Source: Hominilimicola fabiformis
GTDB taxonomy: Bacteria > Bacillota > Clostridia > UBA1381
Direction: 5' to 3'
Length of the DNA: 64,000 nt
NCBI RefSeq assembly: GCF_020687385.1
Contig: NZ_JAJEQM010000016.1
Span: 21,849-85,848 of the forward strand
The position numbers and the translations under genes are program-made. A model generated the notes under the pieces. That model had not been told where the DNA came from. It did no database searches and worked only from the letters and a program-made list of their open reading frames with translations. This document shows, piece after piece, positions 8,895 through 17,854 of the stretch (position 1 is its first letter; every line of letters begins with the position of its first letter).

Positions 8895-10331
8895 ATGTTA
8901 GCAAGTGAATTATTAGGCAGTAAATGGCTTGATGAGCATGAAGATATAGATATAACCGGAATAGCGTACGATTCAAGAAACGTACTTCCGGGAAACATTT
9001 TTGTATGTATCAAAGGCTTTGAAACGGACGGACATAAATATGCAGAAATGGCAGTTAAAAACGGTGCGTCACTAATCGTTGCCGAAGATAAAATAGATGT
9101 AGATGTACCTGTTTGGTATGTTGAAAATTCGAGAGTTGAAATTGCGGAAATGGCTTGTAAGTATTACGGCAATCCGTCAAGCAAATTCAAACTTATCGGT
9201 ATCACAGGCACAAACGGTAAGACTACAATAACATATTTAATAAAGAGTATAATCGAAACAGCCGGTATGAGAATCGGTGTTATCGGTACAAATCAAAATA
9301 TTATCGGTGACAAGGTGCTTGTTACGCAAAGTACAACACCTACAACACCAAATGCACTTGAACTTCAACAGCTATTTGCGGAAATGGTTGACAGTGATGC
9401 GGAATGTGTTGTAATGGAAGTTTCGAGTCACGCACTTGAACTTGAAAGAGTACACGGTTGTCACTTTGACGTGGGTGTGTTCACAAATCTTACGCGTGAC
9501 CATCTTGATTTCCATAAGACTATGGAAAATTACTTAAATGCAAAGGCTAAGCTGTTTAAAATCAGCGATAAGGGTGTTGTTAATTTTGACGACGACGGCG
9601 GTAAGAAGATTGTTGCAAACAATGACTGCGATATATTAAAAGTCGGTCTTTCGGACGGTTGCGACCTTAAAGCAAAAAATATTGAAATTTCATCATCGGG
9701 TGCTGATTTTGATGTTGAATATGACGGTAAGACATATCGTGTTCATATAGTAATTCCGGGCAAGTTCAGCGTGTATAATGCAATATGCGCCATGGGTGCG
9801 GCATTGCAGATGGGTATTGATATGGATACCATTATCAAAGGTCTTGAAAATGCAACAGGAGTTGTCGGACGTGTTGAGGTTGTTCCTACAAATACCGATT
9901 ATACGGTTATAATCGACTATGCACATACACCGGACGGTCTTGAAAATATAATTAAAACCGTTAAAGATTTTGCAAAGGGTGAGGTTATAACATTGTTCGG
10001 CTGCGGCGGTGACAGAGATAATACGAAGCGACCGATTATGGGTGAAATCGCCGGAAAACTTTCGGATTACAGTATTATAACGTCAGACAATCCGCGTACG
10101 GAAGACCCTGTTTCTATTATAGAACAGATAGAAGTCGGAATGAAACGCACAGACGGGAAATATAAAGTAATAGTCGACAGACGAGAGGCTATCGCATATG
10201 CTCTTGACCACGCAAAGAAAGATGATGTAATCATTCTTGCGGGTAAGGGACAGGAAACATATCAAATAATTGGTAAAGAGAAACACGACTTTGACGAACG
10301 TGTTGTTGTATATAAACACCTTAATAAATAA
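8895..10331 (+). CDS. murE: UDP-N-acetylmuramoyl-tripeptide synthetase MurE (meso-DAP type)
   Basis: Cytoplasmic ATP-dependent ligase adding the third residue of the peptidoglycan stem peptide. The 478-residue protein has the Mur ligase P-loop ITGTNGKTT (about 104-112), the central HYAH-type region (IDYAHTPDGLEN near 341) and, near residue 398, DNPRTEDP. The DNPR motif is the known signature for meso-diaminopimelate as the added amino acid, so the cell wall is predicted to be of DAP type. GGGGG RBS before ATG 8895. A transcription terminator follows the gene. Confidence 0.95.
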   Translation: MLASELLGSKWLDEHEDIDITGIAYDSRNVLPGNIFVCIKGFETDGHKYAEMAVKNGASLIVAEDKIDVDVPVWYVENSRVEIAEMACKYYGNPSSKFKLIGITGTNGKTTITYLIKSIIETAGMRIGVIGTNQNIIGDKVLVTQSTTPTTPNALELQQLFAEMVDSDAECVVMEVSSHALELERVHGCHFDVGVFTNLTRDHLDFHKTMENYLNAKAKLFKISDKGVVNFDDDGGKKIVANNDCDILKVGLSDGCDLKAKNIEISSSGADFDVEYDGKTYRVHIVIPGKFSVYNAICAMGAALQMGIDMDTIIKGLENATGVVGRVEVVPTNTDYTVIIDYAHTPDGLENIIKTVKDFAKGEVITLFGCGGDRDNTKRPIMGEIAGKLSDYSIITSDNPRTEDPVSIIEQIEVGMKRTDGKYKVIVDRREAIAYALDHAKKDDVIILAGKGQETYQIIGKEKHDFDERVVVYKHLNK

Positions 10332-10336
10332 TTGAA

Positions 10337-10369
10337 AAGGGCGGCTGAAAAACTACCGCCCTTATTTTT
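10337..10369 (+). terminator. Intrinsic terminator between murE and murF
   Basis: Perfect 8-bp GC-rich stem (10337-10344 with 10356-10363), 11-base loop, then ATTTTT. It lies in the 76-base gap inside an otherwise continuous dcw cluster and probably lowers or ends read-through into murF. Confidence 0.85.
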
Positions 10370-10407
10370 GAGCATAGGACAAAAAGAGAGAAAGGATTTA
10401 ATTTATT

Positions 10408-11778
10408 ATGCAGGCAATGACGATTGAAGATGTATTAAAAGCAACTGGGGGAACACTTTTAAGCGGTGACATACACCAAACTTTTAACGATGTAATCAGT
10501 GATTCGAGAAAGGTTACGGCAGGTGTGCTTTTTGTGCCGCTTGTCGGTGAAAAGTTTGACGGTCACGAATTTATAAAGGCGGCTTTCGACCTTGGTGCTT
10601 CGGCTGTTTTGACACAGAGAGATACCGAGCTTTTAGTAGATAAGACAATCGTAAAGGTTGAAGATACATTAAAAGCATTCGGCGACATTGCAAAGTATTA
10701 CAAGCAAAAGTATAATGTTCCGACTGTTTCCGTTACGGGCAGTGTGGGAAAAACTACTACTAAAGATATGCTTGCATCAGTCCTTTCACAGAAGTATAAT
10801 ACACTTAAGACAATGGGCAACTTCAATAATGAAATAGGTTTGCCTATTACGATTTTCGGACTTGAAAAAGAACATGAGGCGGCTGTTCTTGAAATGGGAA
10901 TGAACCATTTCGGTGAAATAGAACATCTTGCTGATATAGGCAGACCTGATGTTGCGGTTATAACAAACATCGGTCAGTCGCATATTGAAAATCTCGGCTC
11001 ACGCGAAGGCATTTTCAAGGCGAAAATGGAAATGACAAAGCTGTTTACAAAGGATAATACACTTATAGTAAACGGTGATGACGATTACCTTTCAAAAACA
11101 AAGGGTATGGGTGAATACAAGGTAGTATATTACGGTATAACAAATCCCGAAAATGATGTTTACGCAAAGGATATTGAAAATAACGGACTTAACGGAATTA
11201 AATTCACCGCAGTTGTTGACGGCGGCGAATATCCTATTGAAGTAAATATTCCGGGTAAACATAATGTGTACAATGCACTTGCGGCAATATGCGTAGGACG
11301 TGAATTTGATGTGCCTATGGATAAGATTGCAGAGGGAATACGCAGTTTTGAACTTACAAAAATGAGATTGGCTGTTGAAGAATATAACGGTATTACGATA
11401 ATCAATGACTGTTATAATGCGTCACCGGATTCGATTAAAGCGGCACTCGGAGTGCTTGCGGATACAGATAAAAACAGAAAAGTCGCAATTTTGGGCGACG
11501 TGCTTGAAATGGGCGATTTTGCAAAAGACGCACATTACAATCTCGGTAAGGCTGTCAAGGAGAACGGAGTGGACTTGCTTATAACAGCCGGTGAAAATAT
11601 GAAATATCTTGCACAAGGTGCAAAGGATAACGGTGTAGAAAATATAGTGTCATTTGATAAAACTCTTGAAGTGTGCAACTATGTCAAAGCTGAAATCAAG
11701 AGCGGTGACGCGGTGCTTATAAAGGCGTCAAGAGGAATGCACTTTGAAGAAGTATATAACACAATTAAAAATAAATAA
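10408..11778 (+). CDS. murF: UDP-N-acetylmuramoyl-tripeptide-D-alanyl-D-alanine ligase MurF
   Basis: Adds D-Ala-D-Ala to the UDP-MurNAc-tripeptide, the last cytoplasmic step of stem-peptide assembly. 456 residues, with the P-loop VTGSVGKTTTKDM (about 108-120), MGNFNNEIGLP (about 138-148), and INDCYNASPDSIKAAL near residue 331, all MurF hallmarks. AGAAAGGA lies 11 bases before ATG 10408; ATG 10417 is a possible second start. The gene follows the murE terminator and so may depend on read-through or on a weak promoter I cannot identify. Confidence 0.95.
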   Translation: MQAMTIEDVLKATGGTLLSGDIHQTFNDVISDSRKVTAGVLFVPLVGEKFDGHEFIKAAFDLGASAVLTQRDTELLVDKTIVKVEDTLKAFGDIAKYYKQKYNVPTVSVTGSVGKTTTKDMLASVLSQKYNTLKTMGNFNNEIGLPITIFGLEKEHEAAVLEMGMNHFGEIEHLADIGRPDVAVITNIGQSHIENLGSREGIFKAKMEMTKLFTKDNTLIVNGDDDYLSKTKGMGEYKVVYYGITNPENDVYAKDIENNGLNGIKFTAVVDGGEYPIEVNIPGKHNVYNALAAICVGREFDVPMDKIAEGIRSFELTKMRLAVEEYNGITIINDCYNASPDSIKAALGVLADTDKNRKVAILGDVLEMGDFAKDAHYNLGKAVKENGVDLLITAGENMKYLAQGAKDNGVENIVSFDKTLEVCNYVKAEIKSGDAVLIKASRGMHFEEVYNTIKNK

Positions 11779-11799
11779 CGAGAGGAAAAGGATTAAAAA

Positions 11800-12825
11800 A
11801 TGGAATTGATAAAAGAAATGTTAATGTCATCATTGCTTACACTTGTCGTTGCACTTGTTGTAACGCTTGTGTTCGGACCTGTGTTTATTCCATGGCTCAG
11901 AAAACTTAAATTCGGTCAGGAAATAAGAGAAGAAGGTCCGAAGTGGCACCAGAAAAAATCGGGTACACCGACAATGGGCGGTATTATGTTCATAGTTGCA
12001 ATGGCGATTGCGATACTTGTAACAACAGTCATTTTTGCAATGAACGGTAATTTTAACACGACATACGCAAGATGTATTGTATTGTTTGTAATATCACTCG
12101 GTTTCGGTGTTATCGGTTTTGTGGACGATTACATTAAAGTAGTAAAAAAACGTAATCTCGGACTTACCGCACCGCAGAAATTCATAATGCAGGTTGTGCT
12201 TGCGGCAATTTATATTGCAGTGCTTTACTTCATAGGCGAGCTTGATACGGCGATTAAAATACCGTTTACAAGCATTGAATGGACAATGCCGATATGGCTT
12301 TACATACCGTTCGTAATGTTCGTTGTCGTAGGTGTTGTAAATGCTGTAAATCTTACAGACGGACTTGACGGTTTGGCAGCAAGTATAACGACAATAGTTG
12401 GAATATTCTTTATGCTTGTGTCATATATCGTATTTAAAGAGTATGGCGTGACTGTATTTTCAGCGGCATTAATTGGCGGTTTGATAGGATTTTTGTGGTA
12501 TAATAAATATCCTGCAAAGGTGTTTATGGGTGATACAGGCTCACTTTTCTTGGGTGCGTCGGTTGCACTTATGGCGATTGACCTTAAAATGCCTATACAT
12601 CTTATATTAATAGGTTTTGTATACTTTATGGAAACACTTTCTGTAATTATGCAGACTGCATATTTCAAATATACAAAGAAGAAATACGGTGAGGGAAGAA
12701 GAATATTCAAGATGAGCCCTATTCACCACCATTTTGAAATGTGCGGTTGGAAAGAAAAGAAAATCGTTGCGGTATTTACATTGGTAACGGTAATTACTTG
12801 TGCTGTTGCATATTTTGCAATTTAA
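11800..12825 (+). CDS. mraY: Phospho-N-acetylmuramoyl-pentapeptide-transferase MraY
   Basis: Integral membrane enzyme transferring phospho-MurNAc-pentapeptide to undecaprenyl phosphate (lipid I synthesis). 341 residues, about ten membrane segments, with PKWHQKKSGTPTMGG (about 46-60), the catalytic Asp pair region FVDDYIKV (about 107-114), NLTDGLDGLA (about 184-193) and the terminal SPIHHHFE motif (about 306). Lies 21 bases after murF with its own RBS. Confidence 0.96.
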   Translation: MELIKEMLMSSLLTLVVALVVTLVFGPVFIPWLRKLKFGQEIREEGPKWHQKKSGTPTMGGIMFIVAMAIAILVTTVIFAMNGNFNTTYARCIVLFVISLGFGVIGFVDDYIKVVKKRNLGLTAPQKFIMQVVLAAIYIAVLYFIGELDTAIKIPFTSIEWTMPIWLYIPFVMFVVVGVVNAVNLTDGLDGLAASITTIVGIFFMLVSYIVFKEYGVTVFSAALIGGLIGFLWYNKYPAKVFMGDTGSLFLGASVALMAIDLKMPIHLILIGFVYFMETLSVIMQTAYFKYTKKKYGEGRRIFKMSPIHHHFEMCGWKEKKIVAVFTLVTVITCAVAYFAI

Positions 12826-12853
12826 GACGAATTAATCGGAAGGAGATTTAGAT

Positions 12854-14035
12854 ATGGCAGGGACTGCATATCCTAAAAGAGCTATAAAACAGAATAGACG
12901 AACAACTCGTGCTAAAATAGGAAAACCGGTTAAGCTTGCACGAATGGGAGAGATAGACTATACATTTTTGTTTATAGTAATATTGTTGCTTTCATTCGGT
13001 TTGGTAATGCTGCTCTCGGCGTCTGCACCTGCCGGAAATACTTTACATAACAATTCGTACTACTTCTTTAATAAACAATTCCTTTGTGCAATATTGGGAC
13101 TTATCGGAATGTGGGTTATTTCAAGGATTGATTACAACAAATATAAAAATACCGTTCCGAAGTTTATGATTGTATGTACAATACTTTTGGTCTGCGTTCT
13201 TATACCGGGTTTGGGTGTAAAATTGAACGGTTCGAGAAGATGGCTTAATACTCCGTTTCTTCAGCTTCAACCGTCGGAATTTATGAAACCCGTTATAGCG
13301 ATGTATTTTGCACGACTTGTCGATTCGGGAAAATATAATTTGAAACATCTTAAGGGTAATTTGCCGTATATAGGAGTTATGCTTATAGTTGTCGGACTGA
13401 TGCTTATGGAAACACACCTTAGCGGTGCGATAGTTATTGCCGGTATCGGTGTAAGCGTTATGATTGCAGGCGGTACACCGATTAAACCCGTACTTATCGG
13501 AGCACTTATTCTTTTGCCAATCGGCTTAATCGGCGTCCGAGCACTCAGTGGTGTAAGATGGGCGCGAGTAACAAGTTTTATGAATCCGTTTGCGGATATT
13601 CGTGACGAAAGTTATCAGGTTGTGCAAGGTCTTTATGCGATTGGCTCGGGCGGTATTTTCGGACTTGGCTTGGGACAGAGTGTACAGAAATATTCGTATT
13701 TACCTGAACCGTATAATGACTTTATATTCGCGATTGTTTGTGAGGAACTTGGTCTTATCGGTGCGGCTGTTGTAATTTTGCTTTTTGCGGCGCTTATTAT
13801 AAGAGCAATAAGAATTGCTATGAATGCACCCGATACATACGGCTCACTTGTTGCGGTGGGTATTGCGGCTCAGCTTGCTATTCAGACGATACTTAATATC
13901 GCCGTTGCAACATCGAGCGTACCGAATACAGGTGTGGCATTGCCGTTTTTCAGTTACGGCGGTACGGCGATAATAACGCTTTTATGTGAAATGGGAGTAT
14001 TGCTTAATATATCAAGACATTCCGTAAAAGATTAA
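12854..14035 (+). CDS. ftsW: SEDS peptidoglycan glycosyltransferase FtsW
   Basis: Polytopic SEDS-family glycan polymerase that works with the class B PBP in septal wall synthesis. 393 residues, about ten membrane segments after a basic N-terminal tail of about 30 residues. Signature elements include LQPSEFMKP (about 137) near the catalytic Asp loop, and the C-terminal SVPNTGVALPFFSYGGTA region (about 356-373). Position between mraY and murG favours FtsW over RodA or SpoVE, although these paralogues are hard to separate by sequence. AAGGAG RBS. Confidence 0.92.
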   Translation: MAGTAYPKRAIKQNRRTTRAKIGKPVKLARMGEIDYTFLFIVILLLSFGLVMLLSASAPAGNTLHNNSYYFFNKQFLCAILGLIGMWVISRIDYNKYKNTVPKFMIVCTILLVCVLIPGLGVKLNGSRRWLNTPFLQLQPSEFMKPVIAMYFARLVDSGKYNLKHLKGNLPYIGVMLIVVGLMLMETHLSGAIVIAGIGVSVMIAGGTPIKPVLIGALILLPIGLIGVRALSGVRWARVTSFMNPFADIRDESYQVVQGLYAIGSGGIFGLGLGQSVQKYSYLPEPYNDFIFAIVCEELGLIGAAVVILLFAALIIRAIRIAMNAPDTYGSLVAVGIAAQLAIQTILNIAVATSSVPNTGVALPFFSYGGTAIITLLCEMGVLLNISRHSVKD

Positions 14036-14050
14036 TGTGGAGGAAGATTT

Positions 14051-15160
14051 ATGAGAGTATTATTTGCGGGCGGAGGAACAGGCGGACATATTAATCCGGC
14101 TATTTCAATCGCCGATTATGCAGCTAAACAGGATAAGGATTTTAAGGCTTTGTTTGTCGGTACAAAATCGGGACTTGAAACAAAACTTGTACCGAAAGCA
14201 GGATATGATATTGAATATATCGAAATACAAGGTTTTGACAGAAAGCATATTTTCAGAAATTTTGAAACGGTAAAAAAACTTATTTCCGCAAGAAGAAAGT
14301 GCAATAAGATTATAAAGGAATTTAAACCCGATTGTATCGTTTGTACGGGCGGATATGTAAGCGGCCCTGTTGCTATGGCATCAAAGAAAATGAAAGTGCC
14401 GTCGCTTATACATGAGCAAAATGTGTATCCGGGTATGACGGTAAAAGGCAGTGCAAATTATGTTACATATCTTGCACTCAGCTTTGAAGAAACAATTAAT
14501 CATATGCAGCATAAGGAAAAATGTGTTGTAACAGGTAATCCGATCAGAAGTGAAATACTTCATTCCGATTATAAAAAGTCAAGAGAAAAGCTCGGTATAA
14601 AAAAGCCGTTTGTGCTTATTTTCGGCGGCAGTTTGGGTGCGGACAGAATTAATGATACGGTAATCGGTATGCTTGACAGAATATCAAAGGACAATAAAAT
14701 CGAATTGCTGTTCGGAACCGGTGACAGAAATTACGATAAAATAATGAATAAAATTAAGGAGAGCGGAATAACTCTTTCGGATAACATAAAGATTGTGTCA
14801 TATATTGACAATATGGCGGAGTGTATGGCGGCGGCAGACGTTGTTGTATCAAGAGCAGGTGCGATAACCGTAAGCGAAATTGCTGCACTCGGTAAACCGT
14901 CAATACTTATTCCGTCACCGAATGTTGTGCGTAATCACCAAGAGCAGAATGCAAGAGAATTTGAAAATAAGAATGCGGCAGAATTAATTTTAGAAAAAGA
15001 TTTGACGTCTGACGCATTATACGATAAAATAATGTCTATGGTAAGCGATAAGGACAGATTGAAAGAGATGTCGGAAAATTTGAAACCGCTTGCCAAAGTA
15101 GACGCACTTGAAAAAATATATGAGCTTATGATAAAAATGGCAAAAGGAGATAGAAAATGA
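14051..15160 (+). CDS. murG: UDP-GlcNAc--lipid I N-acetylglucosaminyltransferase MurG
   Basis: Peripheral membrane GT-B enzyme making lipid II. 369 residues; N-terminal GGGTGGHINPA (about 6-16), TGGYVSGP (about 99-106), the middle FGGSLGADRIN (about 193-203), and the C-terminal nucleotide-binding VSRAGAITVSEI (about 264-275). GGAGG lies before the ATG at 14051. Its TGA overlaps the ATG of the next gene by four bases (ATGA), so hisS is translationally coupled to it. Confidence 0.96.
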   Translation: MRVLFAGGGTGGHINPAISIADYAAKQDKDFKALFVGTKSGLETKLVPKAGYDIEYIEIQGFDRKHIFRNFETVKKLISARRKCNKIIKEFKPDCIVCTGGYVSGPVAMASKKMKVPSLIHEQNVYPGMTVKGSANYVTYLALSFEETINHMQHKEKCVVTGNPIRSEILHSDYKKSREKLGIKKPFVLIFGGSLGADRINDTVIGMLDRISKDNKIELLFGTGDRNYDKIMNKIKESGITLSDNIKIVSYIDNMAECMAAADVVVSRAGAITVSEIAALGKPSILIPSPNVVRNHQEQNAREFENKNAAELILEKDLTSDALYDKIMSMVSDKDRLKEMSENLKPLAKVDALEKIYELMIKMAKGDRK

Positions 15161-16383
15161 AAATCACGACAGTAAAAGGTACAAATGATTATCTTCCTGA
15201 AGAAGTCAGACTTAGAGATTATCTTCAAAATCAAATTTTAAATACATATCAGGATGCCGGCTTTGAACGTATTATGACGCCTGCAGTTGAAGATATTGAA
15301 AATCTTGATAAGAGTGACGGCGGTGATAATCTTAATTTGATATTTAAAATTTTAAAGCGTGGAGATAAGCTAAAGAAAGCAATGGACAGCGGTGATACAA
15401 ATAAGCTTTGTGATATGGGACTTAGATATGACCTTACACTTCCGCTTTCAAGATATTATGCAAATAATCGTGAACAACTTGTTCTTCCTGCAAAGTGTAT
15501 ACAGATTGATAAGGTGTACAGAGCGGAAAGACCGCAAAAGGGCAGACTTCGTGAGTTTGTGCAGTGTGATATTGATATAATCGGCTCATCTTCTATAAGC
15601 TCTGAAATCGAGCTTATTCATACAACAGCAAAAGCACTTTTGTCACTTGATATAAAGGACTTTACCGTAAAAATTAATGACAGAAGAATTTTAAGAGCAT
15701 TGCTTAAAGGTGTAGGCTTTGAAGAAAGTCAGCTTGACAGCGTGTGTATTACATTTGATAAAATGGATAAAATCGGTGCTGAGGGCGTTATCGGTGAGCT
15801 TACCGATAAAGGTTTTGACGGCGGTGCTATCGCAAAATTCGGTGAAGTCATCGCAAAACCACTTACTGTTGAAAGCGTAAAAGATGTTTGCGGTGAAGAA
15901 TCTGCCGAAAGTATTGAAACAATAATTAATGCCGTTGAAAAACTTTCGGACGGTGCGTATAAGATTAAGTTCGATATTTCGCTTGTAAGAGGTCAGGGAT
16001 ATTATACAGGTACTGTTTTTGAAATCGTAAGCGATAAGTTTAAAGGCTCTATTGCCGGCGGCGGTCGTTACGATAACTTAATCGGTAAATTTACGGGTGA
16101 AAATATTCCTGCGGTAGGTTTTTCAATAGGTTTTGAAAGAATTTTCTCACTTCTTACAGAGGCAGGATATACAATTCCCGATACTAAAAAGAGAATTGCT
16201 TTACTTCACGATAAAGCAGACGTTGTAAATGCAATAGAAGAGGCAGAAAAACTGCGTAAGGATTATGATGTTGTAATCTATGAAAAGCCAAAGAAATTGT
16301 CTAAATTCCTTGATAAAATTCAGGCAAAGGGTTACTTTGGTTTCTGCTTCCTTGGAGAAGAAATAAGAGAATTGAAGAAATAA
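15157..16383 (+). CDS. hisS: Histidyl-tRNA synthetase (HisS), divergent and short C-terminus
   Basis: Class II aminoacyl-tRNA synthetase charging tRNA-His. Visible: motif 1 region with KGTNDYLPEE (about 7-16), motif 2 YRAERPQKGRLREFVQCD (about 121-138), the histidine-A loop LVRGQGYYTGTVFEI (about 278-292) with its catalytic Arg, GGGRYDNLIG (about 302), and motif 3 AVGFSIGFERIF (about 322). The anticodon-binding domain is present but ends abruptly at 408 residues; typical HisS runs slightly longer. The HisZ regulatory paralogue usually loses the histidine-A loop, so HisS is preferred. The gene is coupled to murG, an unusual neighbour, and is followed by a strong terminator. Confidence 0.82.
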   Translation: MKITTVKGTNDYLPEEVRLRDYLQNQILNTYQDAGFERIMTPAVEDIENLDKSDGGDNLNLIFKILKRGDKLKKAMDSGDTNKLCDMGLRYDLTLPLSRYYANNREQLVLPAKCIQIDKVYRAERPQKGRLREFVQCDIDIIGSSSISSEIELIHTTAKALLSLDIKDFTVKINDRRILRALLKGVGFEESQLDSVCITFDKMDKIGAEGVIGELTDKGFDGGAIAKFGEVIAKPLTVESVKDVCGEESAESIETIINAVEKLSDGAYKIKFDISLVRGQGYYTGTVFEIVSDKFKGSIAGGGRYDNLIGKFTGENIPAVGFSIGFERIFSLLTEAGYTIPDTKKRIALLHDKADVVNAIEEAEKLRKDYDVVIYEKPKKLSKFLDKIQAKGYFGFCFLGEEIRELKK

Positions 16384-16389
16384 GAATTA

Positions 16390-16424
16390 AAGCAAGCTAT
16401 ACAACAAAATAGCTTGCTTTTGTT
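16390..16424 (+). terminator. Terminator after hisS
   Basis: Perfect 11-bp stem (16390-16400 with 16409-16419), 8-base loop, followed by a short T-rich tract. Marks the end of the murF-hisS transcript. Confidence 0.85.
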
Positions 16425-16450
16425 GCTTGAGAATGTGAGGTTGTGAAAAT

Positions 16451-17548
16451 ATGAATTTGGGATTTTATATGCCTACAAAGGTTATTGTGGGAAAGGATTG
16501 TGTCAGAGAAAACAGTGACGTTTTCAAAATAGGAAAGAAAGCACTTATCGTTACAGGCAAAAATTCCGCAAAATTAAGCGGCGCACTTGACGATGTCAAA
16601 TATGCGCTTGAAAAGAATAATATTGAATATGTAATATTCGATAAGGTTATGAGTAATCCGACAGTTGAGTGTGTGTATGACGGTGCGGAAACGGCGATGG
16701 AGGAAGAAGTTGATTTTGTCATTGCCATAGGCGGCGGCTCGCCGATGGACTCGGCAAAGGCTATTGCATTGCTGGCAGTATCGGACATTGAAAGAAAGAA
16801 TTTGTTTGACGGCAACATAGGCAATAAGGCACTTCCTATGATACATATTCCGACAACTGCCGGAACCGGTTCGGAGGTTACACCGTATGCGATTTTGACA
16901 AACCACGAAAAACAGACAAAAAAGAGTATTGCGTCACCATGCCTTTTCCCAACATACGCATTGCTTGACGCAAAATACACAAAAAATCTCGGACTTGCCA
17001 CTACGGTCAATACCGCAATAGATTCACTTTCACATTCGGTTGAAGGAATGATGTCAAAGAGGGCGAATATAATGGCTGATGTAATAGCTAAAGAGGCTGT
17101 TAAAATTATTGCGTCAACATTTGATGATTTAATTAGCGGTGAACTTACGGAAGACGACAGAGAAAAACTGCTTTATGCGTCAATGCTTGGAGGTGTTGTC
17201 ATATCGCAAACAAAAACAACGGCGGTACACGCAATGGGATATTCGCTTACATATTTCAAAAATATCGACCACGGCAGAGCAAACGGATTGTTGCTCGGTG
17301 AGTTTACAAAGTATATTGAAAGAAATGATAAGGACAGAGTTAAGGAAATATTGTCTTGTATGAATTTAGACAGTGCAGAAGAATTTAAAAATATTCTTGC
17401 GAAAATTTTGGGTGATAAAGAAAAGTTTGAAAAAGAAGAACTTGAATTGTATGCAGAAATTGCTCAAAATGCAGGCGGTACACTAAACAGTATGTTCGTT
17501 CCGTCAAAAGATGAAATACTTCAAATATATGTTGAGTCATTGATGTAA
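16451..17548 (+). CDS. Iron-containing alcohol dehydrogenase
   Basis: Group III (Fe-ADH) NAD(P)-dependent dehydrogenase, cytoplasmic. 365 residues with the nucleotide-binding GGGSPMDSAKAIA (about 94), PTTAGTGSEVTP (about 136) and the metal-site segments AIDSLSHSVEG (Asp and His near 191 and 195), VHAMGY (His near 260) and DHGRANG (His near 274). All four metal ligands are present, so it should be active; the substrate (primary alcohol, diol or sugar alcohol) cannot be read from sequence. GAGG RBS before ATG 16451. Monocistronic, between two terminators. Confidence 0.92.
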   Translation: MNLGFYMPTKVIVGKDCVRENSDVFKIGKKALIVTGKNSAKLSGALDDVKYALEKNNIEYVIFDKVMSNPTVECVYDGAETAMEEEVDFVIAIGGGSPMDSAKAIALLAVSDIERKNLFDGNIGNKALPMIHIPTTAGTGSEVTPYAILTNHEKQTKKSIASPCLFPTYALLDAKYTKNLGLATTVNTAIDSLSHSVEGMMSKRANIMADVIAKEAVKIIASTFDDLISGELTEDDREKLLYASMLGGVVISQTKTTAVHAMGYSLTYFKNIDHGRANGLLLGEFTKYIERNDKDRVKEILSCMNLDSAEEFKNILAKILGDKEKFEKEELELYAEIAQNAGGTLNSMFVPSKDEILQIYVESLM

Positions 17549-17551
17549 AAA

Positions 17552-17580
17552 AACGGCGGTCTTTGACCGCTGTTTTTTTT
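17552..17580 (+). terminator. Terminator after the alcohol dehydrogenase
   Basis: 10-bp stem with one G-T wobble (17552-17561 with 17565-17574), tight 3-base loop, T-run of eight. Confidence 0.9.
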
Positions 17581-17684
17581 ATGTGTGGAATGTTAAAGGG
17601 CGGCCAATGACCGCCCGTACGAATAAGAATGGCAGATAACCGCTTATGTTAAACAATCGCTTATGTTAAACAATATTGTATGTA

Positions 17685-17713
17685 GGGGCGACCATTGGTC
17701 GCCCCTTTTTTTT
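17685..17713 (+). terminator. Hairpin with T-run inside the repeat mosaic
   Basis: Perfect 9-bp stem 17685-17693 with 17697-17705, 3-base loop, T8. It has terminator form on the plus strand but no gene lies between it and the previous terminator, so it may be a mobile palindromic unit rather than a functional terminator. Confidence 0.65.
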
Positions 17714-17757
17714 AGATATTAAGGCAGTAGGGGACGGCACCACTACGACCCGAGAAG

Positions 17758-17849
17758 CCACCCCCACAGTCGGCGTTGCCGACAGCTCCCCACAAGGGGA
17801 GCCAAAAAGCCTCTCCTTGAAGAGAGGCGTCACGAAGTGACGGGGTGGC
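17758..17849. repeat. Composite cruciform repeat (outer stem enclosing four hairpins)
   Basis: Outer 8-bp arms (17758-17765 with 17842-17849) enclose four successive perfect hairpins: 17769-17774/17778-17783, 17785-17791/17796-17802, 17809-17815/17822-17828 and 17828-17833/17837-17842. The right-hand end abuts the stop of the araC-like gene at 17855. Confidence 0.75.
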
Positions 17850-17854
17850 AAAAA

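Larger units (their letters stand above)
17581..17854. repeat. Mosaic of intergenic palindromic repeats
   Basis: About 270 bases without a gene, packed with repeats. In order: a GGGCGG/CCGCCC palindrome (17598-17616); a perfect tandem duplication of a 17-mer (17641-17657 and 17658-17674); a perfect 9-bp hairpin followed by eight T (17685-17713) that can act as a second plus-strand terminator; and a composite palindrome (17758-17849). Short GC-rich modules like these, especially the one reading GGGGCGACC-ATT-GGTCGCCCC, are recalled as multicopy intergenic elements in gut Clostridia. Base composition is clearly higher in GC than the flanking genes. Confidence 0.8.

Noticed and set aside
16465..17010. 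Open frame antisense to the alcohol dehydrogenase
   Set aside because: Lies wholly within a conserved gene and mirrors its codon usage; no independent signals.
17641..17674. Possible CRISPR-like repeats
   Set aside because: Only two copies, directly adjacent with no spacer between them; it is a tandem duplication.
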